Part shown: in pieces, positions 19,850 to 32,400 of the stretch
How the letters are laid out: each line of letters opens with the position of its first letter
How positions within the stretch are numbered: the first letter of the stretch is position 1
From: Anadara kagoshimensis
Taxonomy: Eukaryota > Mollusca > Bivalvia > Arcoida > Arcidae
Assembly (NCBI GenBank): GCA_021292105.1
Contig: CM037861.1
Span: 25,909,110 to 25,973,109, forward strand
Reading direction: 5' to 3'
Length of the DNA: 64,000 nucleotides
The notes under the pieces: generated by a model
What the model was told of the DNA's origin: nothing
Seen by the model: only the letters and a program-made list of their open reading frames with translations
The model's database searches: none
Program-made: the position numbers and the translations under genes

Positions 19850-22170
19850 GACGAGCATCAGACCAGTCAATAAAAACGAACATCAGACCAGTCAATAAAG
19901 ACAAGCATCAGACCAGTCAATAAAGACGAACATCAGACCAGTCAATAAAGACGAGCATCAGACCAGTCAATAAAGACGAGCATCAGACCAGTCAATAAAA
20001 ACGAACATCAGACCAGTCAATAAAGACGAGCATCAGACCAGCCAATAAAGACAAGCATCAGACCAGTCAATAAAAACGAGCATCAGACCAGTCAATAAAG
20101 ACGAGCATCAGACCAGTCAATAAAAACGAACATCAGACCAGTCAATAAAGATGAGCATCAGACCAGTCAATAAAGACAAGCATCAGACCAGCCAATAAAG
20201 ACAAGCATCAGACCAGCCAATAAAGACGAGCATCAGACCAGTCAATAAAGACAAGCATCAGACCAGCCAATAAAGACAAGCATCAGACCAGCCAATAAAG
20301 ACAAGCATCAGACCAGTCAATAAAGACGAGCATCAGACCAGCCAATAAAGACGAGCATCAGACCAGCCAATAAAGACGAGCATCAGACCAATCAATAAAG
20401 ACGAGCATCAGACCAGCCAATAAAGACGAGCATCAGACCAGTCAATAAAAACGAACATCAGACCAGTCAATAAATACGAGCATCAGACCAGTCAATAAAG
20501 ACGAGCATCAGACCAATCAATAAAGAGGAGCATCAGACCAGCCAATAAAGACGAGCATCAGACCAGCCAATAAAGACGAGCATCAGACCAATCAATAAAG
20601 ACGAGCATCAGACCAGCCAATAAATACGAGCATCAGACCAGTCAATAAAGACGAGCATCAGACCAATCAATAAAGACGAGCATCAGACCAATCAATAAAG
20701 ACGAGCATCAGACCAGTCAATAAAGATGAGCATCAGACCAGTCAATAAAGACGAGCATCAGACCAGTCAATAAAGACAAGCATCAGACCAGCCAATAAAG
20801 ACGAGCATCAGACCAGCCAATAAAGACAAGCATCAGACCAGCCAATAAAGACAAGCATCAGACCAGCCAATAAAGACGAGCATCAGACCAGCCAATAAAG
20901 ACGAGCATCAGACCAATCAATAAAGACGAGCATCAGACCAGCCAATAAAGACGAGCATCAGACCAGTCAATAAAAACGAACATCAGACCAGTCAATAAAT
21001 ACGAGCATCAGACCAGTCAATAAAGACGAGCATCAGACCAATCAATAAAGACGAGCATCAGACCAGTCAATAAAAACGAACATCAGACCAGTCAATAAAG
21101 ATGAGCATCAGACCAGTCAATAAAGACGAGCATCAGACCAGTCAATAAAGACAAGCATCAGACCAGCCAATAAAGACGAGCATCAGACCAGCCAATAAAG
21201 ACAAGCATCAGACCAGCCAATAAAGACAAGCATCAGACCAGCCAATAAAGACAAGCATCAGACCAGTCAATAAAGATAAGCATCAGACCAGTCAATAAAG
21301 ACGAGCACCAGACCAGTCAATAAAGACGAGCATCAGACCAGCCAATAAAGACGAGCATCAGACCAGCCAATAAAGACGAGCATCAGACCAGTCAATAAAG
21401 ACGAGCATCAGACCAGTCAATAAAGACGAGCATCAGACCAGTCAATAAAGATAAGCATCAGACCAGTCAATAAAGATAAGCATCAGACCAGTCAATAAAG
21501 ATAAGCATCAGACCAGTCAATAAAGACAAGCATCAGACCAGTCAATAAAGACGAGCATCAGACCAGCCAATAAAGACGAGCATCAGACCAGTCAATAAAG
21601 ACGAGCATCAGACCAGCCAATAAAGACAAGCATCAGACCAGCCAATAAAGACGAGCATCAGACCAGTCAATAAAAACGAACATCAGACCAGTCAATAAAG
21701 ACGAGCACCAGACCAGCCAATAAAGATGAGCATCAGACCAGTCAATAAAGACAAGCATCAGACCAGCCAATAAAGACAAGCATCAGACCAGCCAATAAAG
21801 ACGAGCATCAGACCAGTCAATAAAGACGAGCATCAGACCAGTCAATAAAGACGAGCATCAGACCAGCCAATAAAGACGAGCATCAGACCAGCCAATAAAG
21901 ACGAGCATCAGACCAGTCAATAAAGACGAGCATCAGACCAGCCAATAAAGACGAGCATCAGACCAGTCAATAAAGACGAGCATCAGACCAGTCAATAAAG
22001 ACGAGCATCAGACCAGCCAATAAAGACGAGCATCAGACCAGCCAATAAAGACGAGCATCAGACCAGCCAATAAAGACGAGCATCAGACCAGCCAATAAAG
22101 ATGAGCATCAGACCAGTCAATAAAGACGAGCATCAGACCAATAAAGACGAGCATCAGACCAGTCAATAAA
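19850..22170. repeat. 25-bp minisatellite, about 93 units
   Basis: Near-perfect head-to-tail array of GACGAGCATCAGACCAGTCA plus ATAAA. Variation is confined to a few positions: GTC/GCC/ATC before AATAAA, and ACGAG/ACAAG/ACGAA/ATGAG/ATAAG. One unit near 22131 has lost four to five bases. Each unit contains an AATAAA on the plus strand. Confidence 0.97.
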
Positions 22171-23095
22171 TCTTCATAGTGCCCTGTACATGATTTTTGC
22201 CCGTCGGTGTGGTTCCGTTTTTTTTCTTTTGCCATGTGCAACGTGACGTAAAATGTCATTATTGATTTATTAGTAGACGTCAAGATTATTTCACTGATAT
22301 CGAGACATCACAGAATTTAGACGAAGTTGCGATTGAACATTTCGACTTTCATTTCTAAGCAAAGAACGGCCACTAGCTAGGGTTCGTCGATTAGGAAACT
22401 TAAATAACATCATGTAATAACACCCGCCGACAATTATCTCTGTTTGGTATTGGATCAAACTTTTTAAGTAACAACATTTAGTAGTCGGTGTAATAACCTT
22501 TTATGGATTGTACATAACTACATAACATGGGGTCTTTTATTTATTGTTAAGTCGACTTTTATAAAAATTTAAAAAAAATCCTTAACTTTTTCCTTTACCC
22601 GATTTTGATGCGTCCGAACACTTTTGTCTTTTCATAGTCTTCATACTAATGGGACATGGAACACATGAAAAGCAATGTTTTTCCGGCTAGTGATTAGAAA
22701 CGGACATCAGTTCGAGAAGATTGTAGAGTTGTTCAGATTATCTATACACTTATTCTTTACTCAGGGGTTATCAATAGCTACCCCACGTAAATAAAATTTA
22801 AAATTTGTCAGAATTAACTTATATATCGATTGTATAGGAAAGTTTACCTGTAATATATTACTCAATATTCTTATCATGTACACGAGGTAGAAGGATATTT
22901 AAATCCGTGTCCTGATAAAACAAATCCCGACGACATTTTACTGATTTTTCCTTCAGGTAAGACATTTTGATTTTGTACATTTGTGTAAAGTGTTCTCAAA
23001 GTAATTTTGTAATTCTGTGTTTTTGTATTTATAAGCTTTCAGTATCCCATTATTAGTCTGAGCACAATTTTTTTGAAGTTAGTTCGACTTGGCTG
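22171..23095. other. AT-rich spacer with a decayed SINE fragment
   Basis: A diverged SINE tail and body can be followed from about 22277 to 22395. The rest shows no gene or repeat. Confidence 0.4.
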
Positions 23096-25570
23096 TACAA
23101 ATTTCTAGGCCTTATGGCCATCACTAAGTCATTTCTCTCCTAAATGCGACCACTAAGTCACTTCTCTGCCTAAATGCCACCACTAAGTCACTTCTCTGCC
23201 TAAATGCCACCACTAAGTCACATCTCTGCCTAAATGCCACCACTAAGTCACATCTCTGCCTAAATGCCACCACTAAGTCACATCTCTCCTAAATGCCACC
23301 ACTAAGTCACTTCTCTGCCTAAATGCCACCACTAAGTCACTTCTCTGCCTAAATGCCACCACTACGTCACTTCTCTACCTAAATGCCACCACTAAGTCAC
23401 TTCTCTACCTAAATGCCACCCCTAAGTCACTTCTCTACCTAAATGCCACCACTACGTCACTTCTCTACCCAAAGGCAGCCACTAAGTCACTTCTCTACCT
23501 ACAGGTAACCACTTAGTCACTTCTCTACCTACAGGTAACCACCAAGTCACTTCTCTACCTACAGGTAACCACTAAGTCACTTCTCTACATACAGGTAACC
23601 ACTAAGTCACTTCTCTACCTACAGGTCACCACTAAGTCACTTCTCTACCTAAAGGCAGCCACTAAGTCACTTCTCTACCTACAGATAACCACTAAGTTAC
23701 TTCTCTGCCTACAGGTCACCACTGAGTCACTTCTGTACCTAAAGGCAGCCACTAAGTCACTTCTCTACCTTAAGACTACTACTTAGTCACAGATTCACTT
23801 TCAGGCAACAACTAAGTCACTTCTCGCCTTAAGGCCACCACTGAATCTCTTCCTCAACTTTAGACCAACACTAAGTCACAGCTTCGCCTTCAGGCAATTA
23901 TTTAGTTACAACTTCACTTTAAGGCAACCACTAAGTCACTTCTCACCTTAACGCCATCGCTGAGTCACTTCTCTAACTAAAGGCAACAAATAAGTCACTT
24001 CTCTTCCTAAAGGCAGCCACTTAGTCACTTTTCTACCTACAGGTAACCACTAAGTCACTTCTCTACCTACAGATAACCACTAAGTCACTTCTCTACCTAA
24101 AGGCAGCCACTAAGTCACTTCTCTACCTTAAGACTACTACTTAGTCACAGATTCACTTTCAGGCAACAAATACTGTAGGAACCACTGTGGCTGTGACTGT
24201 GAAATTCTCTTTATATCCATAGAAAATCAAATAAATTTGAATAAAGTTTGATATTTTTCACTTACTTGTACCTAGTCGTAACAGGAAATCTGTATGCGCA
24301 TCCGCGATTGTCATAAAATATGTCTTTAAAAAGGAAAATGTTGGCGGTATGAGGATTTTACACATGCGAATATGACGATGTTTACACCGGAAGTGATGTC
24401 CTTGGTGACGTTTTACGTCATATGCGCAACAGAAGCCGCCATTTGCATGGTTTTTCAACATGTTTAATCCCCATAGCACCAACGTTTTTCCCTATGCAGA
24501 TATATTTTGGGCTAATCGCGGATGCGCATACAGATTTTCTGTTACGACTAGGTACAAGTAAGTGAAAAATATCGATCTTTAATCAAATTTATTTGATTTT
24601 CTATGGATATAAAGAGAATTTCATTGTCACAGTCACAATGGTTTCTACAGTAAGTCACTTCTCGCCTTAAGGCCACCACCGAATCTCACCTCCAACTTAA
24701 GACCACCACTAAGTCACAGCTTCGCCTTCAGGCAGCTACTTAGTTACAACTTCACTTTAAGGCAACCGCTAAGTCACTTCTCGCCTTAGCGCCACTGCTG
24801 AGTCATTTCCCTGCCTAAAGGCAATCACTTAGTCACTCCTCGCCTCAAGGCCACCACTGAGTCACTTCTCTAACTAAACGCAACCACTAAGTCACTTCAC
24901 ACCTAAGGCCACCAATTAGTCACTTCTCGCCTTTAAGCAACCACTGAGTCACTTCTCGCCTTAAGGCAACCACCAAGTCACTTTTCGCCTTAAGGCAACC
25001 ACTAAGTCACTTCTCGCCTTAAGGCCACCACTGAGTTTCTTATCCAACTTAAGACCCCCACTAAGCCACAGCTTTGCCTTCAGGCAGCCACTTCGTCATA
25101 ACTCGAGTCACTTTAAGGCAACCAATGAGTCACTTCTCGCCTTAAGATCACCACTGAGTTTCTTTTCCAACTTAAGACCACCAGTTGGCCACAGCTTCGC
25201 CTTTAGGCAGCCACTAAGTCACTTATCGTCTTAAGGCCACCACTGAGATTCTTTTCCAACTCAAGACCACCACTCAGTCACAGGTTCGCCTTTAGGCAGC
25301 CACTAAGTCACTTCTCGCCTTAAGGCCACCACTGAGTTTCTTTTCCAACTTAAGACCACCACTAAGCCACAGCTTCGCCTTCAGGCAGCCACTAAGTCAC
25401 TTCTCGCCTGAATGCCACCACTGAGATTCTTTTCCAACTTAAGACCACCACTAAGTCACAGCTTCGCCTTCAGGCAGCCACTTAGTCACAACTTCAACCA
25501 ATGCGTCACTTATCGTCTTAAGACCACCACTTAGTCACAGCTTCACCTTCAGTCAGCCACTAAGTCACTT
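23096..25570. repeat. 30-bp satellite array with higher-order 89-bp units, interrupted by a MITE
   Basis: Head-to-tail units of the type CCACTAAGTCACTTCTCTGC plus CTAAATGCCA. The left part is homogeneous. The right part (from about 24652) is diverged, and at 25131-25490 three monomers repeat together with an 89-bp period. The MITE at 24173-24650 lies between the two parts. Confidence 0.95.
24173..24650. mobile_element. 478-bp TA-flanked foldback MITE inside the satellite
   Basis: Long inverted repeats starting CTGTAGGAACCACTGTGGC at the left and matched at the right (GGTTTCTACAG). TA target duplications lie at 24171-24172 and 24651-24652. The 74-residue reading frame inside is not conserved coding sequence. 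Confidence 0.9.
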
Positions 25571-26660
25571 CAAATCTATGGACTCTTTTCTTGCATCTAA
25601 CCCAACCCCCCAACTTCATGTTGTCTGTCCACATCAAATTCACTCTTGTGGTGCCTGTCTGAAATCACCCCTAGCGCCAATTTCGTCAATGTGTGTCTCT
25701 GAAGACAAGTGACGTGCATGTCAATTTTATCACTTATTATTCTTGTACAGGTACTTATATCTTCTGAAATTCTTGAAAAAGTTATTTGAATAATTACAAG
25801 CACAACTTTGAAAATTGCTGTCTGATGTACAGATAACGTGATTGATTTTATGTGTTTCTATGAGATATTTAAATGTGAGATTTGATGTATCAACGAGACA
25901 ACCAAACTTGGAATGTGTCATCACTGTTTATGGGCATGGGATATTGGTATTTTACGCCTTAGTCAAAATTAGAATAAGAAAATGTACTTAAGAAATCATA
26001 AGATATTCTCTCACTTCCTACATTATTGGTTCTAACCCAACGCTAGATGGTGTCTAATAAATCAGTTAACATTGATTCCGATAGGTTGACTATGAAAAAT
26101 TAACAAATGCAATGCAATTGAAAGACGGCATCAATTTGTTCATTTGCTAGTCAATTTTATGTCGTTTTTGTACCTGTTGATCTAGGCCTGTTTACTTATT
26201 TTTGTACTTTTCACTTGTTAGTACTCGAACTTTGTTACAAACTTACAATTATACAATGCCATTTAAATTCGTGAATATTCATCAACATATTAATATTTAT
26301 TATTGGTAATAAAACTGTCACATTGTAAATTTTGAAAATATTTGAACTTTAACAACAAGCTTCTAATCTTGTAAAGCGGGTCTATAAATGTTTAAATAAA
26401 GTAAATATCGACATTATATAAAATCAACCCGGATTCCAATAATAAAAAAAAAAAACACGAGATACACGTGATTCGGTGAAAGTGGTACAATTTCACTGTT
26501 GGTTACCCATGATCGGCTTTTAAAATACACGTTTATTTAATTTTTCTTGGGTTTGGGATAATTGAATTATAATCAATATAATTTCACATGCCACGTGTGT
26601 GTGAGGTAAAATTTAATGCAGTTGAAAATCATAAGACATTAAAAGTTAACGAAAATAATA
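25571..26660. other. AT-rich spacer, nothing recognised
   Basis: No exon, element or tandem repeat could be supported between the satellite and the 2.2-kb duplication. Confidence 0.4.
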
Positions 26661-28857
26661 ATAACTAGAGATTGTAACTGGGATACCAGTTACGTATGAT
26701 TCCCCACCATCCATAAATTATCTGGTGAAAAGACCCTAGCAGGGTTAGCGCGCTGGGTTGTAAAAGTCTGTCGTCAAGGAAATCGCCAGTTGTAAAATTT
26801 TGTTGCCAATTTCATTACTGTGTCGCCAAAAAGGGTAAATCTTGTGATTTTCACGTCACATGCGTTTTTAATGTTGTGTATATATTGCCTTGATGAACAA
26901 TTACATTTTAAAGGCAGACATTTGTACCGCGCCGACCTGGTAAACTAAAAAAATCATACCTTGATTTTTTTAAAATTTCTTTGAAAGTTAAAGTAGATTT
27001 GAATTAAAGTTTTCGGTTGAGAAAAATCGTACATTGGAAGGCCTTCTCGGCATAGGAAGTGACGTTTTCAATGAATTTTATTGAATAAGAAATCTCAGGC
27101 CTCTGATTTGGCGTCGCCGCGTGTTACAATGAATGAACACGTATGGGAGGGTTTGCGCTGGGCATCGCTTACTGCGATTTTTTTCTTTAACTAGCGACAA
27201 AACACGGCGCTTTGCGATTTTTCTGGCCACAAGTTTTCAAAGTTCACCGGTATCTTGGTCACCAGTAATTAACAGGTGGATACACATTGAAGCCAGTGAC
27301 GGATTGGCGAGTGTCACTGAATAAACACAGTAATTAACGACTGAGTTAAGATCATTGTCTTAGGTCCGAATGTAAGACCTTCTAATGATGGGCAGGTAGA
27401 TCCAAGTAATATTGGAGCGTGTCGACACTGCCTGAGGATATATCCAGGTGCCCTCCCGATGTCGTCAGACAGTATAACACCCATGGACTCGGAATTATTG
27501 TAAAATCCAAAATAAAATATAATAAAAGTTACCCTTTGTGATGTTTATTTAATATTTTTTCTAAAAAGTTTATTGATTAATAATCGTGATTCAATGCGCA
27601 ATACACATCATAGGAGGCCATCTGTTTGTATTTTAATTACGCGACTTATATCGGTTATTCCTATATGTTTGAGGTTCATGATCATAACGATACATCTACT
27701 CAGTCAAAATAGTAAAAGACGGACATTTTTATATGAAGCATGCATGTTAACTCTGTGTATAGTGTGTTGAAATAGATCGACGCTGTATATATAGTCCGAT
27801 TTAAAAGACCCCCTCTATTGAAAAAAACGTACTTTTCAACACGTTGAGGTACATATTAGTTTAGGTGTATTATACGGAATAAATCTCATATTGTTATTTC
27901 CAGCATCTAAAAGACTCAGATCTTCATTGCTCTATAGATTATTTAGGTGTTTTTGATGCAAAAGAAATAAAGTCGATTCTCGTTAATTCGAAATCGGTTG
28001 AATCGAAATTTCGCTTAAATCGAAATGATACAAATGGTCCCGTAAGATCGCTATGTATTTCTATGTAAATTTGTTAGTTAATTCGATATGCCGAATTTGA
28101 AGCAAATTTTCAGTCCAAATTACGAAATATTACGAAAATTCCCATGTTTAAATCGAAGTGAACTTTCAGTCCAAATTACGAAAATTCCAATGTTTAAATC
28201 GAATAAAAAAGACACAAAAATATTTTATCTTAAACTTGAACAATACCTGAAATAATTGTCCATCTCTTATTTGAAAAGTGTTAATAGTAACAGAGTGGCG
28301 GCTTACTCGGAAGATTCATTTCCGACTATAACTACAAATTTTTGTACTCGACATACCGGTCATTAGGAAAGTGTCAGTCAGTAAAAGGAGACATTTCAAT
28401 GGTGTAAACTTAAAAAAGTGGGCAGTCTTCTACTTCCACAGTCAGTGATTAACAGAAAACCCCCAAGCCATTTGATCTATCAAGGCAAATTGTATACACC
28501 ATTCATCTCATTGTGTAAGGTTTTAGTACAGGCGTGTGACGTGACAAGCTGTGGTTTTAAAAATCGCCAAGTTTTTAACGGTCACTAATCGGATTAACTC
28601 ATAGGTGAAAGCATTGGCTTTGTATAATTAAGGTGTCGTAACCAGCTTATGTCCATTCAGAATTGGTTTCCCCGGGTATTTAACTACGTATTGATTTACA
28701 CCCACCCACCCACCTTCAAGATAACGAAAATGAACGCGTCTTGATTATCTACACAGACAACAGATTATTGGTAGCAAATTTCATCTAAATCCATCAAGCC
28801 GTTACCGAGATATGCTGCAGCATATGGTCTTGAGAAGAAGAATAATAAAATAAATAA
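26661..28857. mobile_element. 2.2-kb repeat unit, tandem copy 1
   Basis: Begins near CTAGAGATTGTAACTGGGAT, where GTAACTGG/CCAGTTAC forms a hairpin, followed by ATGATTCCCCACC. Ends with AGAAGAAGAATAATAA. Internal AATTCGAAAT motifs recur near 27980-28200. No ORF above 65 codons. Likely a non-autonomous mobile element; a Helitron/Helentron-like origin is possible but unproven. Confidence 0.65.
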
Positions 28858-31052
28858 TAACTAGAGATTGTAACTGGGATACCAGTTACGTATGATTCCC
28901 CACCATCCATAAATTATCTGGTGAAAAGACCCTAGCAGGGTTAGCGCTGGGTTGTAAAAGTCTGTCGTCAAGGAAATCGCCAGTTGTAAAATTTTGTTGC
29001 CAATTTCATTACTGTGTCGCCAAAAAGGGTAAATCTTGTGATTTTCACGTCACATGCGTTTTTAATGTTGTGTATATATTGCCTTGATGAACAATTACAT
29101 TTTAAAGGCAGATGTGTATAAAGAACATTTGTACCGCGCCGACCTGGTAAACTAAAAAAATCATACCTTGATTGTTTTTTAAAATTTCTTTGAAAGTTAA
29201 AGTAGATTTGAATTAAAGTTTTCGGTTGAGAAAAATCGTACATTGGAAGGCCTTCTCGGCATAGGAAGTGACGTTTTCAATGAATTTTATTGAATAAGAA
29301 ATCTCAGGCCTCTGATTTGGCGTCGCCGCGTGTTACAATGAATGAACACGTATGGGAGGGATTGCGCTGGGCATCGCTTACTGCGATTTTTTTCTTTAAC
29401 TAGCGACAAAACCGGCGCTTTGCGATTTTTCTGGCCACAAGTTTTCAAAGTTCACCGGTATCTTGGTCACCAGTAATTAACAGGTGGATACACATTGAAG
29501 CCAGTGACGGATTGGCAAGTGTCACTGAATAAACACAGTAATTAACGACTGAGTTAAGATCATTGTCTTAGGTCCGAATGTAAGACCTTCTAATGATGGG
29601 CAGGTAGATCCAAGTAATATTGGAGCGTGTCGACACTGCCTGAGGATATACCCAGGTGCCCTCCCGATGTCGTCAGACAGTATAAACACCATGGACTCGG
29701 AATTATTGTAAAATCCAAAATAAAATATAATAAAAGTTACCCTTTGTGATGTTTATTTAATATTTTTTCTAAAAAGTTTATTGATTAATAATCGTGATTC
29801 AATGCGCAATACACATCATAGGAGGCCATCTGTTTGTATTTTAATTACGCGACTTATATCGGTTATTCCTATATGTTTGAGGTTCATGATCATAACGATA
29901 CATCTACTCAGTCAAAATAGTAAAAGACGGACATTTTTATATGAAGCATGTATGTTAACTCTGTGTATAGTGTGTTGAAATAGATCGACGCTGTATATAT
30001 AGTCCGATTTAAAAGACCCCCTCTATTGAAAAAACGTACTTTTCAACACGTTGAGGTACATATTAGTTTAGGTGTATTATACGGAATAAATCTCATATTG
30101 TTATTTCCAGCATCTAAAAGACTCAGATCTTCATTGCTCTATAGATTATTTAGGTGTTTTTGATGCAAAAGAAATAAAGTCGACTCTCGTTAATTCGAAA
30201 TCGGTTGAATCGAAATTTCGCTTAAATCGAAATGATACAAATGGTCCCGTCAGATCGCTATGTATTTCTATGTAAATTTGTTAGTTAATTCGATATGCCG
30301 AATTTGAAGCAAATTTTCAGTCCAAATTACGAAATATTACGAAAATTCCCATGTTTAAATCGAAGTGAACTTTCAGTCCAAATTACGAAAATTCCTATGT
30401 TTAAATCGAATAAAAAAGACACAAAAATATTTTATCTTAAACTTGAACAATACCTGAAATAATTGTCCATCTCTTATTTGAAAAGTGTTAATAGTAACAG
30501 AGTGGCGGCTTACTCGGAAGATTCATTTCCGACTATAACTACAAATTTTTGTACTCGACATACCGGTCATTAGGAAAGTGTCAGTCAGTAAAAGGAGACA
30601 TTTCAATGGTGTAAACTTAAAAAAGTGGGCAGTCTTCTACTTCCACAGTCAGTGATTAACAGAAAACCCCCAAGCCATTTGATCTATCAAGGCAAATTGT
30701 ATACACCATTCATCTCATTGTGTAAGGTTTTATGTACAGGCGTGTGACGTGACAAGCTGTGGTTTTAAAAATCGCCAAGTTTTTAACGGTCACTAATCGG
30801 ATTAACTCATAGGTGAAAGCATTGGCTTTGTATAATTAAGGTGTCGTAACCAGCTTATGTCCATTCAGAATTGGTTTCCCCGGGTATTTAACTACGTATT
30901 GATTTACACCCACCCACCCACCTTCAAGATAACGAAAATGAACGCGTCTTGATTATCTACACAGACAACAGATTATTGGTAGCAAATTTCATCTAAATCC
31001 ATCAAGCCGTTCCCGAGATATGCTGCAGCATATGGTCTTGAGAAGAAGAATA
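28858..31052. mobile_element. 2.2-kb repeat unit, tandem copy 2
   Basis: Nearly identical to copy 1 over its whole length, with a 14-bp insertion near 29111 and scattered substitutions. The next copy's start is replaced by an AAT/AAG microsatellite and a 13-bp-stem hairpin at 31109-31140. Confidence 0.7.
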
Positions 31053-31108
31053 ATAAGAATAATAATAATAATAATAATAATAAGAAGAAGAAACAGAACG
31101 AAAACAAT

Positions 31109-31140
31109 ATGATTCCCCACCTTCGGTGGTGGGGAATCAT
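31109..31140. other. Perfect hairpin, 13-bp stem, at the 3' end of the 2.2-kb array
   Basis: ATGATTCCCCACC (31109-31121) and GGTGGGGAATCAT (31128-31140) around a six-base loop. The left arm repeats the motif found at the start of each 2.2-kb unit, as expected for paired terminal motifs of one element family. Confidence 0.85.
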
Positions 31141-31390
31141 ACTAGAAAAACTGTGAGCCACAAGCTCACAAAAAATAACCGCCGCTCCCAAAAATCCATC
31201 GGATCAAATTTTTAAATAGGAGGTGCACATCTACTTTATATCACAAAGATTGTGTGAAAGTTTCATGAAAATCCATTTAAGGGTTTTGGAGGAGTTGCGG
31301 ATAAGAGATAGGTACCCTAAGGTGTAACGGAAGGACGGACGGACACCCCTATCACTATATACCCCCCACTTTTTAAGCGGGGTATAATAA
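31141..31390. mobile_element. Hairpin-bounded short repeat, copy 1
   Basis: Starts ACTAGAAAAACTGTGAGCC, with a TGTGAGC/GCTCACA hairpin. It passes through a body with GGAAGGACGGACGGACACC and ends in a CCCC...GGGGTATA hairpin. Further copies follow at 32131-32400 and 32401-33697. Confidence 0.75.
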
Positions 31391-31439
31391 TGCTGTTGTT
31401 GCTGAGATATGTAAAGTTAGCCACAAGCAACTGGCAACT

Positions 31440-31825
31440 AGTATTTCTGCGTATTGAAGCTTAAATGTTTGAATATTTGGTATCAATTGGTGCAGAACTG
31501 AATATACTTCATCATGATATACTTGAATTTTGAATAGTCTTAAAAATAAATATCCAGCTTCTCGTCTTGAATGTGAAAAATAATATTTGGTATCAATGCA
31601 TGCAGAATCGGATATATTTCATCATGATATACTTGTGAAAAATGATCATGCGAAATTGCACTTGAACCTACCCGTAACCCCCCCCCCCGTTTGTGGGAGC
31701 GTATTTGTGCGTATTGAAGCTTGAATGTTTGAATAGTTGTATCAATGGATGCAGAATTGAATATACTTCATTATGATATTTTGAATATCTTAAACTAAAT
31801 ACCCAGCTGCTCGCCTTGAATGCTA
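31440..31825. repeat. Imperfect tandem repeat, about 130 bp
   Basis: Two full copies and one partial copy of a unit with GCGTATTGAAGCTTAAATG and CAGCTTCTCGTCTTGAATG motifs. Confidence 0.6.
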
Positions 31826-32130
31826 TTTACATATAAAAATATTCGTAGTTTTGCGAAAGTCGTGATTCATTTTGTAGTCCAAAGTAGATAATTAGTTGTA
31901 AATAGATGATATTTTTTCAAAGTAACCAGCTGTTATGGTTACTAGTAGCTAAGTTTTCTCCCGGAAGTAACTGGCCACTAGAAGCTAACTTTTCTTCTAC
32001 AAGTAGCCAGTTACTAGTAGCTTACTTTACCTATCTGTTGTTACTACTGCTGTAACTGCTGGTGATAAATCATAGTGATCAAAATTATTATGTTGCATAT
32101 ACAAATAAAATAAAAACGTTCCAAAATAAA

Positions 32131-32400
32131 ACTAGAAAAACTGTGAGCCACAAGCTCACAAAAAATATCCCCCTCTCCCCCACATCCATCGGATCAAATT
32201 TTTAAATAGGAGGTGCACATCTACATTATATCACAAAGATTGTGTGAAATTTTCATGAAAATCCATTGAAGGGTTTAGGAGGAGTTGCGGATAAGAGATA
32301 GATACCCTAAGGTGTAACGGAAGGACGGACGGACACACGGACGGACACCCCTACCACTATATACCCCCCACTTAAAAAAGTGGAAAAAGTGGGGGTATAA
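32131..32400. mobile_element. Hairpin-bounded short repeat, copy 2
   Basis: Same 5' start, body and 3' hairpin as the copy at 31141. The 3' end has a small internal duplication of the AAAAAGTGG motif. Confidence 0.75.

Noticed and set aside
19523-19870. Acidic (poly-Asp) or poly-His protein
   Set aside because: Direct reading of a CAT/CAA microsatellite.
19850-22170. CRISPR-like regular repeat array
   Set aside because: Units are contiguous 25-bp minisatellite copies with no unique spacers, in an animal genome.
24258-24482. 74-residue ORF in the satellite region
   Set aside because: Lies wholly within the foldback MITE and spans its arm; no transposase motif.
27573-29978. Conserved 65-residue protein present twice
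   Set aside because: Identical only because it lies in both copies of a recent 2.2-kb duplication; no start context or family resemblance.
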